Positions 1 to 8,662 of a stretch of 64,000 bases of DNA are shown here, piece by piece. Under the pieces are notes generated by a model. It was not told the DNA's origin, did no database searches, and saw only the letters and a list, made by a program, of their open reading frames with translations. Both the position numbers and the translations under genes were made by a program. This DNA comes from GH45 sp046704385 (GTDB taxonomy: Bacteria; Bacteroidota; Bacteroidia; Bacteroidales; SZUA-534), in NCBI GenBank assembly GCA_046704385.1, contig JBJKSB010000089.1, positions 1 through 64,000 on the forward strand, given 5' to 3'. Position 1 is the first letter of the stretch; every line of letters starts with the position of its first letter.

Positions 1-82
1 ATCCAATGGATTTTGCAGCATCTTCAATCATTTGTTTTGGGATTGAAGGAAGTTGTGATATTATGTTTTCTATTATGCTCAT
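1..82 (-). CDS. 5' end of an unidentified gene, cut by the window edge
   Basis: An ATG on the minus strand at 82 opens a reading frame that runs off the left edge after 27 codons (MSIIENIISQLPSIPKQMIE and onward). It begins only 3 nt after the TGA of the preceding leftward gene, so the two are probably co-transcribed. Too little protein is visible to name a family. It belongs to the leftward gene strip thought to be part of a mobile element. Confidence 0.5.
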   Translation of the reverse strand, partial: MSIIENIISQLPSIPKQMIEDAAKSIG

Positions 83-85
83 ACG

Positions 86-760
86 TCAAAAAGGTTCATT
101 GTTTTCAAAATCGATTTCGTAATCATCAGTATTCTGGTAAGAAGTAACTGGATGAGGTTTTTTTCTTAACCTTATTTTATTGGTGGTTAAATTAAGCTCG
201 TATTTATCATGAAAGAAAAGCATAAATCCATCCCAATTTTTAAACTTTTTTTCATTTAAAAGGTAAGATGCCAAAATAATACTAGTTATATTAGGGTATA
301 AGTTAAAAAGCTCATATAGTCGCTGTTCAACTTTACGTTTTTCAATACTGATTTTAGAATTATCCAATATAAGTTTCATATCTATGAATCCGAATTGAAC
401 ATCTATATTATCACCAATATTCATTTTAGTAACAAAATTTACAGTTTTGTTAAATGGTAATATGAGTCCGTCTGTCCGATGATGAATAATAATAACGTTC
501 GACTTTCTTATAAACTTTTGATTTAGTAGTTTGCTAAATAATTCATTAGCAACTTTCAATGATTGAGCATTAAGGAAATCATCTGTCATTTCCTGGTCTA
601 TTAGAACTTCATAAAAACCTTTTCTTATATCAAAATTCCACTCCTTCACACTTTTACATTCATCTAAAAGTTTTTCGTACTCCTTTATGTCTTCTTTGTA
701 TTTGACACAATTTCTATTAACTAATGCTTGATATTTATATAAAAATTTTGGTTTATCCAT
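86..760 (-). CDS. hypothetical protein, 224 aa
   Basis: I do not recognise this protein. It has no signal peptide or membrane segment and looks cytosolic. The N-terminal third is rich in Lys and Glu and probably helical (residues about 15-60). A more hydrophobic middle (about 85-130, with VIIIHHRTDGLILPF) suggests a mixed alpha/beta core, and the C-terminus is acidic. The coding strand is very AT-rich. The next leftward gene starts 3 nt after its stop, and an unrelated gene lies 52 nt upstream. The context, a run of unknown genes beside a tRNA with an excisionase-like gene, suggests accessory or mobile-element cargo. This role is inference. Confidence 0.6.
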   Translation of the reverse strand: MDKPKFLYKYQALVNRNCVKYKEDIKEYEKLLDECKSVKEWNFDIRKGFYEVLIDQEMTDDFLNAQSLKVANELFSKLLNQKFIRKSNVIIIHHRTDGLILPFNKTVNFVTKMNIGDNIDVQFGFIDMKLILDNSKISIEKRKVEQRLYELFNLYPNITSIILASYLLNEKKFKNWDGFMLFFHDKYELNLTTNKIRLRKKPHPVTSYQNTDDYEIDFENNEPF

Positions 761-812
761 GGTCGTTTTTTTTAGTTAGAATAAGGTTGAGATTTCTCTC
801 AGCTATTAATAT

Positions 813-1454
813 TTAAGCATTGAATTTCACACTCATTAAGTCTTTAGTAAATTCAACAGTGCGATCTAAATTGCTACAAAGTTCATTCTGCTTAAGTAAT
901 ATGAACATAATTGGATAATGGAACTTGGAATCAATTCCAGAAGCAGCAAATAGCTTATAGCAATTTTGAACCATAAATATCCAGTCATATTTGGAATAGC
1001 ACGCAGCTAAAGCAATGGCTTCATCTGGTTGTATTTTAATTATTCCTGATTCAATTAACCTTAATCTACTTTCATTTATTTGCCTAGCTAACCCAAGAGG
1101 TATTAAATTCTTAGGTTCTTCCTTTGCCACAAATGTTGAGAAGTTTTTTTCTCTACAATAAGAGTGATAATCTATTTCCAAACAATTATTAGCTCTAGTA
1201 ATAAGTCCATGCTGCAAAAGATATCTTCGAAAGCCAAGAATGTTTTTTTCTATATTCTGATCCTTTTGCATAACTACCTGTATACATGGCGCAAAAACTG
1301 TGAATTGATTTGTGTTACCGTATATGTGATCGGATGTGGACTTAATTTTCCAAAACTTATTTTCTATTTCTTGTTCAGTATAAAAAGTATCTTCAGGGAG
1401 AACAGTAAATAAGACACTTGTAACGTTACTTTTATTTTTAACTAAAACCATCAT
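813..1454 (-). CDS. hypothetical protein, 213 aa
   Basis: Not recognised. The protein has no signal peptide or clear membrane span. The N-terminal half (about 1-110) contains VLFTVLPEDTFYTEQEIENK and a basic segment near FRRYLLQHGLITR, which could be a small winged-helix-like region. The C-terminal half (about 120-213) is mostly helical. Two adjacent ATG codons (1454 and 1451) could serve as start. It sits in the leftward strip between two other unknown genes with gaps of 52 and 80 nt. The winged-helix idea is a guess from pattern and was not confirmed. Confidence 0.6.
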   Translation of the reverse strand: MMVLVKNKSNVTSVLFTVLPEDTFYTEQEIENKFWKIKSTSDHIYGNTNQFTVFAPCIQVVMQKDQNIEKNILGFRRYLLQHGLITRANNCLEIDYHSYCREKNFSTFVAKEEPKNLIPLGLARQINESRLRLIESGIIKIQPDEAIALAACYSKYDWIFMVQNCYKLFAASGIDSKFHYPIMFILLKQNELCSNLDRTVEFTKDLMSVKFNA

Positions 1455-1534
1455 AATCTAAGTTTTATATATGCCCGATATTTTTCATACCGGGTAGTCT
1501 TATACAATAGTTGGTTAGGTACTTAGCATTTAGG

Positions 1535-1789
1535 CTACACACGAATAGCCTTTAAAATATTTTCAATCATTAATGGGTATAATATCTCTTTAACCAAATT
1601 TTTTAAATTTGCTAAAGGTGAAGATATTGCGTAGTTGTGCTCAGAATAGTTGTTGGTTGAATTTAAATATTCAAAAGTTATGCCCATTTTAGATAGGACA
1701 TCTTCCACCAATTTAGGTGGATCTACTCTTCTTGGTTGTTTTTCAACCTCTTCTTCAACCACTGTTAATACTGTTGAATAATTTTCCAT
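1535..1789 (-). CDS. small hypothetical protein, 84 aa
   Basis: Not recognised. A short soluble protein with an acidic N-terminus followed by a basic KQPRRVDPPK stretch, a helical region, and a C-terminal helix ending in ENILKAIRV. It lies 23 nt downstream of the helix-turn-helix gene stop at 1813 on the same strand, which makes it the likely second gene of that operon. In mobile elements of this phylum small unknown proteins often follow the excisionase-like gene. That parallel is inference. Confidence 0.5.
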   Translation of the reverse strand: MENYSTVLTVVEEEVEKQPRRVDPPKLVEDVLSKMGITFEYLNSTNNYSEHNYAISSPLANLKNLVKEILYPLMIENILKAIRV

Positions 1790-1812
1790 AATCTAATAGT
1801 TTTAATTTATTA

Positions 1813-2163
1813 TTACTTTCTTTTGTGCTGATCCATAAATGCCTCAAAATCATCTCGGCGGAAATATCGTTTCCTTCCGATTTGGATGGGGAGTATTAAT
1901 TTTTTGGAAATCCACGTCTCGACTGTTCGCTTAGATACAGCACCACTCATAAGCTCTGGAACCTTATAAACGGCTATGAAATCATCCATATACTTCTTCT
2001 CCTGGTAATCTAAAGCTTCCTTTTTGATACTAGTTAACTCAGCTTTAATCTGCTTTAGTTCTTCAAGCACAGTTTGCTCGAAAGAGTTATCCAAAACTTT
2101 TGCTTCAAGCTGCCTAAAGAAATTGGTAAGTATATTAGTCGAATTTTCCATTCTGTTAACCAT
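1813..2163 (-). CDS. excisionase-like helix-turn-helix DNA-binding protein
   Basis: The 116-residue protein has a helical, Gln/Glu/Lys-rich N-terminal part (about 10-60) that may form a coiled coil. A C-terminal MerR/excisionase-type helix-turn-helix follows, about residues 62-112: VYKVPELMSGAVSKRTVETW, then a wing with IQIGRKRYFRRDDFEAFMDQ. This is the usual layout of HTH_17-type proteins on Bacteroidota integrative elements, where they act in excision control or regulation. The start could be ATG 2163 or the in-frame ATG at 2151. An 8-bp inverted repeat spans the start codon. DNA binding is well supported; the excision role is inferred from context. Confidence 0.75.
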   Translation of the reverse strand: MVNRMENSTNILTNFFRQLEAKVLDNSFEQTVLEELKQIKAELTSIKKEALDYQEKKYMDDFIAVYKVPELMSGAVSKRTVETWISKKLILPIQIGRKRYFRRDDFEAFMDQHKRK

Positions 2164-2193
2164 TAAAAAACTATGGTAACAAAGAAATGGTTA
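2157..2193 (-). promoter_or_regulatory. inverted repeat over the start codon of the HTH gene
   Basis: taaccatt at 2157-2164 is repeated inverted as aatggtta at 2186-2193, 21 nt apart. The left arm contains the start codon of the helix-turn-helix gene. A binding site here would allow autorepression. No protein is known to bind; this is structural evidence only. Confidence 0.35.
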
Positions 2194-2339
2194 TTTGAGA
2201 TGATAGTTTGACAGAAGTGAAAAAGCCCCCAAAATGCCTATGAATAGTGCCTTAAGAATGATATATTATGTTAAACATATCTGTTGCAGGAATCATTTAC
2301 ATAAATTGTAAGCTTGATAATCGGATTTTTCTTTTTTAA

Positions 2340-3035
2340 TTAACGGATTATCAGGATTCTGTCAATCTGATTGTATAAATTCCTTTTGTAATAGTCTATA
2401 TTATTCTTTAAAGGATAGCTATTTACTTTTACAAAAAAACCACAATATGTTAATAGGTGAGCAGTTAGTACTTTACTTCTAAATTTACGCCTTTTGGTGT
2501 ATTTTGGCAACACATGGCTTACAAATATTTCCATTATTTGGCTTGAAAAAAGAATGAATTGTTTTTGTACTTCATTATAATATTTAAATGAATAATGTAC
2601 CGTAGTAACAATTTCATCACCAAATTTTTGAATCTTTTCTCTTTTGAAATAATTAATCAAAAATATTGCATCATCCCAAAATTCTTTATTAAAGTAATAA
2701 TATAAATCATCTCTATCCTCAAGGTTAATAGTTGCTTTTATTCGTTTACTATTTTCAAGCTTTTCTTTAGCTTTTAACTTAATCGTTCCTTCTAAAAGTT
2801 TTAGATCATTTTCAAAATCTTTCTTAAACTCACTTGTTGTAAGATATAATGGATCTACTTTTGCGAAATCTTTTTTATAATTCTTTGAGTTAATATTGGA
2901 GCGTTTTTTTCTTTGATTTTTAGGAGCATCTGCTTCTTTTAAGGGGTATAATTCTTCATGAAATCCATTAAAGAGCTGGATTTCCATTTTAACAAACAAT
3001 CTATTAAAATCAGGTTTTAATAATTCTAGGCCCAT
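2340..3035 (-). CDS. hypothetical protein, 231 aa
   Basis: Not firmly recognised. A very Lys-rich, helical soluble protein: a basic linker (KNQRKKRSNINSKNYKKD, about 41-58), a charged helical segment (about 70-115) and an aromatic-rich C-terminal half (about 115-231). It is the last gene before the tRNA, reading away from it. Size and position recall the RteC-like regulators of Bacteroides conjugative transposons, but I could not align the signature, so I leave it unnamed. The gap to the HTH gene (176 nt) holds no other gene. Confidence 0.55.
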   Translation of the reverse strand: MGLELLKPDFNRLFVKMEIQLFNGFHEELYPLKEADAPKNQRKKRSNINSKNYKKDFAKVDPLYLTTSEFKKDFENDLKLLEGTIKLKAKEKLENSKRIKATINLEDRDDLYYYFNKEFWDDAIFLINYFKREKIQKFGDEIVTTVHYSFKYYNEVQKQFILFSSQIMEIFVSHVLPKYTKRRKFRSKVLTAHLLTYCGFFVKVNSYPLKNNIDYYKRNLYNQIDRILIIR

Positions 3036-3111
3036 TACTAAATATTAAAATTCAGCTACAAGATAAAAAGATTATTTTTCTAGTTCCAGTCCGGTTCCAG
3101 TAGAAAATAAG

Positions 3112-3145
3112 AAAGCCTTGCCGGAACTAAGTCTGACAAGGCTTT
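3112..3145 (-). terminator. intrinsic terminator after the tRNA gene
   Basis: aaagccttg at 3112-3120 pairs with caaggcttt at 3137-3145 (9 bp, 16-nt loop). On the minus strand the stem is followed by a U-rich stretch, and it lies 15 nt past the 3' end of the tRNA. It probably ends tRNA transcription. Confidence 0.6.
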
Positions 3146-3160
3146 TGGTGTTTGATTTAG

Positions 3161-3233
<73 letters not shown>

Positions 3234-3280
3234 ATATATTTTCAATATCGTTAGAACGTTTCTTTCTGCGTTTGCGGCTG

Positions 3281-3311
3281 CAAATATAGCGCTTACTTTA
3301 TTATCGGCAAA
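3281..3311 (-). promoter_or_regulatory. canonical Bacteroidota promoter for tRNA-fMet
   Basis: On the minus strand TTTG (3311-3308) is followed after exactly 19 nt by TATATTTG (3288-3281), matching the -33/-7 consensus TTTG-N19-TAnnTTTG. The tRNA begins about 48 nt downstream, implying a short 5' leader removed by RNase P. Confidence 0.8.
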
Positions 3312-3433
3312 TTATTTTCAAAAAAAATTAAAATTTAACCCAGGATAAAACCTGCCGATGCCTTTACAGTAAGGGTTAAAAGTTAAAAAAAAGTGAAAGT
3401 AGAAAATAAAAGTATTCTACTGCCAAACTTTTA

Positions 3434-3441
3434 TATCTTTG
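3434..3441 (+). promoter_or_regulatory. -7 element (TATCTTTG) upstream of the M23 peptidase gene
   Basis: TATCTTTG fits TAnnTTTG. No good -33 TTTG is visible. The element lies between a far-upstream in-frame ATG (3393) and the ATG at 3462, which supports the latter as the true start. Confidence 0.55.
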
Positions 3442-3461
3442 CACGAATAAATTCACAGGTA

Positions 3462-4334
3462 ATGGAAAAACCTAAAGAGAAACGGAAGTTATTCGACAGA
3501 TTAAAAGACAGATATCGTCTTGTAATTCTGGATGAAGATACTCTTGAGGATATCTGGTATACCGTTTTGTCGCGAATGAATATTATGCTTTGGATAGGAT
3601 TGGTTGGAGTTGTCCTTGTGGCATTGGGTATTGTTTTAGTATCTTTTACTCCGCTTCGCGAATATATTCCGGGTTATCCTGATGGTAACATACGATGGCT
3701 TTATTTACAAAGCGCCATCAAAATGGATTCCCTGGAAGAACAAATCAATATTCGTGACCAATATATTGAAAACATAAAGGCTATTTTAAAAGGCAATGAA
3801 ACGCAGACTTTCATGGCCAGCAATGATACAATACCTCCTGTTTCGGATATTAATTTTGAGAAAACTGATTTTGATTCATTACTGGGAGAACAGGTACAGG
3901 AAGAGGAAAAATATAATGTTTCCTCCAGTATTTTTCAGGCACCCTCCGATAAATTTGAAATTAATAAGTTACATTTCTTCTGTCCTCTTAAAGGCACGGT
4001 TACCAATTTGTATGATGCCCGGGGCAGTCATTTTGGTGTTGATATTGTCTCAAATTTAAACGAACCTGTGCTGAGTGTACTTGACGGAACTGTTATTATG
4101 GCCGGCTGGACTTTGGAGGCCGGTTATGTGATTCAGGTTCAGCACAGTCACGATTTGATATCAATCTACAAACACAATAGCCAGCTGCTTAAAAAGATGG
4201 GCGACCGGGTTTCGGCAGGTGAACCACTGGCAATTATCGGAAACACTGGTGAATTAACTACCGGCCCTCATCTTCATTTTGAGCTTTGGTACAGAGGTAA
4301 ACCTCTGAATCCACGCGATTATATAGTTTTTTAA
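3462..4334 (+). CDS. M23 family metallopeptidase (LytM-type, membrane-anchored)
   Basis: A 290-residue envelope protein. A basic cytosolic N-terminus (MEKPKEKRKLFDRLKDRY) is followed by one membrane segment (about 45-70, IMLWIGLVGVVLVALGIVLV), a helical/linker region and a C-terminal LytM domain. The metal-binding pattern of M23 is present: HFGVDIV (HxxxD) near residue 200 and HLHFELW near 270. The family cleaves peptidoglycan cross-links or regulates amidases. The start at 3462 is preferred over 3393 because the -7 promoter element lies between them. dxr begins 10 nt after the stop, so the two genes are probably co-transcribed. Confidence 0.9.
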   Translation: MEKPKEKRKLFDRLKDRYRLVILDEDTLEDIWYTVLSRMNIMLWIGLVGVVLVALGIVLVSFTPLREYIPGYPDGNIRWLYLQSAIKMDSLEEQINIRDQYIENIKAILKGNETQTFMASNDTIPPVSDINFEKTDFDSLLGEQVQEEEKYNVSSSIFQAPSDKFEINKLHFFCPLKGTVTNLYDARGSHFGVDIVSNLNEPVLSVLDGTVIMAGWTLEAGYVIQVQHSHDLISIYKHNSQLLKKMGDRVSAGEPLAIIGNTGELTTGPHLHFELWYRGKPLNPRDYIVF

Positions 4335-4344
4335 CCTCTGTTAC

Positions 4345-5490
4345 ATGCCTAAAAATATTGCTATAATTGGTTCTACCGGGTCTATTGGAACTCAGACACT
4401 TGAGGTGATCAAAAACCATCCTGATGAGCTTGTGGTGGAGGTTCTTACAGCCAACAAAAACAGTGATTTGTTGATTAAACAGGCCAGGGAATTTAAACCC
4501 AATGCCGTGGTAATTGCCGACGAAAGCCAGTATCAGAAGGTTAAAGAGGCCTTGTTTATTGATGATATAAAAGTTTATGCCGGAATGGATGCTATAAGTC
4601 AGGTAGTGCAGATGGGTTCGGTACATACTGTTGTTACGGCAATGGTAGGATATGCCGGTTTACAACCTACGATTAAGGCTATTGAAGCAGGAAAAAATAT
4701 TGCGTTGGCAAATAAAGAAACTTTGGTTGTGGCCGGCGATTTAATAACTCAGCTCATTGAAAAGCACAAAGTATTTATAACTCCGGTTGATTCAGAACAT
4801 TCGGCTATTTTTCAATGTTTGACAGGAGAACCCGAAAAAATTGAAAAAATTATTTTAACAGCCTCGGGCGGACCATTCAGAAATAAAACCTGGGACGAAC
4901 TTAAGCAGGTTACTCCAAAGCAGGCATTGAAGCATCCCAACTGGGATATGGGTGCAAAAATAACCATCGATTCGGCAACCATGATGAATAAAGGTCTTGA
5001 GGTGATTGAAGCCAAATGGTTGTTTGGCGTGAAAAATAATCAGATTGATGTGGTGGTTCATCCGCAAAGTATTATTCACAGTATGGTTCAGTTTATTGAC
5101 GGAAGCATAAAAGCTCAAATGGGGTTGCCCGATATGAAACTTCCCATTCAGTATGCCTTAAGTTTTCCTGACCGTTGGATGTCCGATTTTCCAAGAATGG
5201 ATTTTAATGCCATTTCAACCCTGACATTTGAACAACCTGATTTGGAAAAATTCAGATGCCTGGCTTTGGCTTATGATGCGCTTGAGAAAGGCGGAAACAC
5301 TCCGGCCATTGTGAATGCAGCAAACGAAATTGCTGTAGCCGCATTTTTAAATGAAAAAATTACTTTTTTACAGATACCTGAACTTATCGGGAAAGCCATG
5401 AGTGGAATATCGTATATTCGTAAACCGGTATATTCCGATTATGTTTCAACCGATGAGGAAACACGTAAATATGTTACATCGTTAATTTAA
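4345..5490 (+). CDS. dxr: 1-deoxy-D-xylulose-5-phosphate reductoisomerase
   Basis: Dxr/IspC converts 1-deoxy-D-xylulose 5-phosphate to 2-C-methyl-D-erythritol 4-phosphate with NADPH, the first committed step of the MEP isoprenoid pathway. At 381 aa it has family length. The N-terminal Rossmann motif is IAIIGSTGSIGTQTL (residues 5-19); the central domain has NKETLVVAGD, the metal-binding PVDSEHSAIFQ, SGGPF and the MGAKITIDSATMMNKGLEVIEA block; VVVHPQSIIHSMV follows. The protein is cytosolic. It sits 10 nt after the M23 peptidase gene and about 107 nt before rseP, a pairing with rseP that is common in bacteria. Confidence 0.97.
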   Translation: MPKNIAIIGSTGSIGTQTLEVIKNHPDELVVEVLTANKNSDLLIKQAREFKPNAVVIADESQYQKVKEALFIDDIKVYAGMDAISQVVQMGSVHTVVTAMVGYAGLQPTIKAIEAGKNIALANKETLVVAGDLITQLIEKHKVFITPVDSEHSAIFQCLTGEPEKIEKIILTASGGPFRNKTWDELKQVTPKQALKHPNWDMGAKITIDSATMMNKGLEVIEAKWLFGVKNNQIDVVVHPQSIIHSMVQFIDGSIKAQMGLPDMKLPIQYALSFPDRWMSDFPRMDFNAISTLTFEQPDLEKFRCLALAYDALEKGGNTPAIVNAANEIAVAAFLNEKITFLQIPELIGKAMSGISYIRKPVYSDYVSTDEETRKYVTSLI

Positions 5491-5597
5491 TTATGAATAG
5501 AATTGATGCTTAGGGTTGAATTTAGCGCATAAAACAATTTATAGAATACTACGTTTTAAGCAGCAAACCTGAATAGCATCGCAAATAAAAATAGATA

Positions 5598-6920
5598 ATG
5601 GAAGTACTGATTAAAATTGCTCAATTATTATTAAGCTTGTCCATTCTGGTGATAATCCATGAATTGGGTCATTTTACTTTTGCCAAGATTTTTAAAACAA
5701 GGGTGGAGAAATTTTACCTGTTTTTCGATCCCGGGTTCTCATTATTCAAATATAAAAAGGGCGAAACCGAATATGGCGTTGGTTGGTTACCCTTAGGTGG
5801 TTATGTTAAAATTGCCGGCATGATTGACGAAAGCATGGACCGCGAACAAATGAAACAACCGCCCAAACCTGATGAATTTCGTTCAAAAACATCCGGACAA
5901 CGTTTGATGATCATGATTGGCGGGGTTTTATTCAACCTGATTCTTGCTATTTTTATTTACGCTGCCGTTTTAAAGGTATGGGGCGAAGAGTACCTGCCGC
6001 TTAAAAACATGACTTATGGTATAGTTGCAGAGTCGGCTGGTAAGGATATTGGGCTCAAGGATGGCGATATGATTTTAAGTGTCGATCATCAGCCTATTGA
6101 AAAATCATCAGGTGTAACTTCATACATCTTGCTGAATGAGGCCCAAACCATTCAGATTGAGCGTAGCGGAGAAAAAAAGGATATTACCATCCCCAAAGAA
6201 ATTATTCCCCGCCTTATAAAAGGTGAAATGCTGTTCACTCCGCGTATGCCTTTTATTATCGATAAATTTATAAAAGGGGCAAAGGGTGAAAAGGCCGGGT
6301 TAAAGATCGGCGACAGGGTTATTGGCATTGATACACTTTCTACCTTGTACTTCAACGAATTTGCAGCGCAAATTGATAATTTTAAGAATACTACCACCAA
6401 TGTAAAAGTAGTTCGTAACAACGATACGCTGAATTACCAGGTTGCCCTGGCCGATGTGCCTAAAATAGGAGCTTATCCAAAAAATGTATTTGATTACGAA
6501 AAAATTACCTATGGGTTATTAGAAGCATTTCCTGCTGGGATAAAAAAATCTGTTCAGGTAGCTAAAGATTATCTGAAACAATTTAAACTTATTTTTAATC
6601 CCGAAACCGAGGCCTATAAATCTGTGGGAGGTTTTGGGGCTATAGCCAATATTTTCCCGAGCACCTGGGACTGGGAATCGTTCTGGAACTTAACCGGATT
6701 TTTAAGCATCATGCTTGGAATTCTTAATATTTTACCTATTCCGGCACTCGATGGGGGTCATGTAATGTTTTTATTATATGAAATAGTTACCCGGCGTAAG
6801 CCAAGTGATAAATTTCTGGAATATGCCCAGATGGTAGGGTTGGTATTGTTGCTGGCACTTTTGCTATTTGCCAACGGCAACGATGTATATAAATGGATCA
6901 GCGGATTGATGAACAAATAA
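5598..6920 (+). CDS. rseP: RIP metalloprotease RseP (site-2 protease)
   Basis: A 440-residue inner-membrane zinc protease that performs intramembrane cleavage of regulatory membrane proteins such as anti-sigma factors and signal-peptide remnants. The zinc site HELGH is at residues 21-25 in the first membrane helix. Two PDZ-like domains follow (about 135-200 and 215-300, with AGLKIGDRVIGID). The C-terminal helices include the S2P motif LPIPALDGGH. Further hydrophobic segments lie at about 105-125 and 410-435. It follows dxr on the same strand. Regulated-proteolysis substrates are not visible in this window. Confidence 0.95.
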   Translation: MEVLIKIAQLLLSLSILVIIHELGHFTFAKIFKTRVEKFYLFFDPGFSLFKYKKGETEYGVGWLPLGGYVKIAGMIDESMDREQMKQPPKPDEFRSKTSGQRLMIMIGGVLFNLILAIFIYAAVLKVWGEEYLPLKNMTYGIVAESAGKDIGLKDGDMILSVDHQPIEKSSGVTSYILLNEAQTIQIERSGEKKDITIPKEIIPRLIKGEMLFTPRMPFIIDKFIKGAKGEKAGLKIGDRVIGIDTLSTLYFNEFAAQIDNFKNTTTNVKVVRNNDTLNYQVALADVPKIGAYPKNVFDYEKITYGLLEAFPAGIKKSVQVAKDYLKQFKLIFNPETEAYKSVGGFGAIANIFPSTWDWESFWNLTGFLSIMLGILNILPIPALDGGHVMFLLYEIVTRRKPSDKFLEYAQMVGLVLLLALLLFANGNDVYKWISGLMNK

Positions 6921-6929
6921 AATATTTTG

Positions 6930-6957
6930 AAACCGGCTTATTGAGCTGGTTTTTTTA
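6930..6957 (+). terminator. intrinsic terminator after rseP
   Basis: aaaccggct (6930-6938) pairs with agctggttt (6944-6952) around a 5-nt loop with one G-U pair, followed by a T run. It closes the M23-dxr-rseP transcript. Confidence 0.8.
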
Positions 6958-7185
6958 AAAATTTCTGCAAGGATTGTTCTTAACCCTGAATTCACTTATT
7001 TGACTCCGGAGGAGTCATATCATGAAGTAGTAGAAACAAATTTGAAGAAAAAATAATATGAATAAAGGTTGGTTTTATAGATATTTATCTTTTTTATAAA
7101 ATTGTCCAGGTTGAAAAAACAATTTGATTAAGCATAACTTTTAACCCCAGAATTTGTTATTCTGGGATAAATATAATTCTGAACT

Positions 7186-8634
7186 ATGGAAATTTCTATT
7201 AAAAATAATGCACCCGAATTCTATAAAGAAACCTGTTTAACCTTTATTTTTGAGGATGAACCTGTAATTCCGGAATATCTTAATGATGATGATCGAAAGT
7301 ATGCAGAAAAGCAAATAGCCCTGGAAAAGAAAAATTTTCCATTATTTAATGGTTCCCAAACCAGCTATTTGACGTTGGTGAAACCCGATTCGGACCTGGA
7401 AAGTTTCAGAAAATCAGGAAATGAATTTTTCACAATACTTAACACAAATAAGGAAATAACACTGGCAATTGACGGGAGTTCAATTGAACCTGCCCAACTG
7501 TTGGCTTTTGTAGAAGGAATAAGGCTGTCTTCGTATCAGTTCATAAAATATTTTAAAACAGAGGAGCAGGATAAAAAGCGGTATAATCTGGATAAATTAG
7601 AACTATATCACCCTGATATTAAGCAAGAAGCCGTTGAGGATTTAAAAAACCAGTTTCGCGCTGTATTCTGGGCCCGCGATATGGTAAACGAACCTGTAAT
7701 TTCATTAAATGCTCCAAAGTTTGCTGAAAAAATAGTCCAATTGGGAAACGAAGCAGGTTTTTCTGTTGAGGTGTTGGATAAAAAACAGATTCAATCGCTT
7801 AAAATGGGAGGGTTGCTGGCGGTAAATAAAGGCAGTATCGATCCTCCGACATTTACTATTGCAGAATGGAAACCGGCAAATGCTGGAAATCAAAAACCAT
7901 ATGTTTTAGTCGGGAAAGGGGTAATGTACGATACCGGTGGTTTAAGCCTGAAGCCCACTGCCAACAGCATGGACGAAATGAAATGCGATATGGCGGGAGC
8001 TGCCGCTGTTGCAGGAAGTATTTATTATCTGGCGTTATCAAAATTACCAGTTTGGGTTGTTGGCCTTATACCGGCTACCGACAACCGTCCCGACGGCAAT
8101 TCGTATGCACCGGGCGATGTAATACAAATGCTGAATGGCCTGCATGTTGAGGTGATGAATACCGATGCTGAAGGACGACTGATTCTGGCTGATGCATTGA
8201 GTTATGGTGATAAATACAATCCGGAACTGGTTATCGATATGGCTACCTTAACCGGAAGTGCCCAAATGGCTATCGGAAAACATGCTTCGGTATTTATGGG
8301 TAATGCAGGACAATCGTACTTTGAAAATTTAAAAAAGGCCGGCGAAAATACCCACGAACGGTTGGTTCAGTTTCCTTTTTGGGATGATTACAAAGAAGCG
8401 CTTAAATCGAATATTGCTGATTTGAAAAACCTCGGCGAACGTGAGGCGGGTAGCATTTCGGCCGGTAAATTTCTTGAGCATTTTACCCAAACTCCTTATA
8501 TCCATATCGATATTGCCGGAACAGCATTTTTATCTGCTGACGATTCTTACCGGCTAAAAGGCGGAACAGGGGTTGGAGTGCGATTACTTGCAGAATTTTT
8601 CAAAATAGTTTCCAAACCATGGCAGAAAAACTAA
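7186..8634 (+). CDS. leucyl aminopeptidase, M17 family
   Basis: A 482-residue cytosolic di-zinc aminopeptidase that removes N-terminal residues from peptides. The C-terminal catalytic domain (from about residue 175) contains the M17 metal and active-site blocks: VGKGVMYDTGGLSLKP (about 242-257), CDMAGAAAV, PATDNRPDGNSYAPGD and NTDAEGRLILADAL (about 325-338). The last of these is the family signature. The N-terminal domain is divergent, as is usual. The gene is preceded by 265 nt with the rseP terminator and followed by pdxA after 28 nt, so the two are likely one operon. Confidence 0.95.
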   Translation: MEISIKNNAPEFYKETCLTFIFEDEPVIPEYLNDDDRKYAEKQIALEKKNFPLFNGSQTSYLTLVKPDSDLESFRKSGNEFFTILNTNKEITLAIDGSSIEPAQLLAFVEGIRLSSYQFIKYFKTEEQDKKRYNLDKLELYHPDIKQEAVEDLKNQFRAVFWARDMVNEPVISLNAPKFAEKIVQLGNEAGFSVEVLDKKQIQSLKMGGLLAVNKGSIDPPTFTIAEWKPANAGNQKPYVLVGKGVMYDTGGLSLKPTANSMDEMKCDMAGAAAVAGSIYYLALSKLPVWVVGLIPATDNRPDGNSYAPGDVIQMLNGLHVEVMNTDAEGRLILADALSYGDKYNPELVIDMATLTGSAQMAIGKHASVFMGNAGQSYFENLKKAGENTHERLVQFPFWDDYKEALKSNIADLKNLGEREAGSISAGKFLEHFTQTPYIHIDIAGTAFLSADDSYRLKGGTGVGVRLLAEFFKIVSKPWQKN

Positions 8635-8662
8635 ATTTGTAGTTTGCGCAAATAAAATCTAT

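Noticed and set aside
1164..1412. 82-codon plus-strand ORF
   Set aside because: Antisense to the 813-1454 gene with no motif and low-complexity composition.
2340..3035. RteC family assignment
   Set aside because: Position and size fit, but no RteC motif could be aligned by eye.
3393..3461. Upstream in-frame start for the M23 peptidase
   Set aside because: The -7 promoter element at 3434 lies within this stretch and the residues do not fit the family.
4258..4626. 122-codon minus-strand ORF
   Set aside because: Lies across the end of the M23 gene and the start of dxr; it is antisense to two clear genes.
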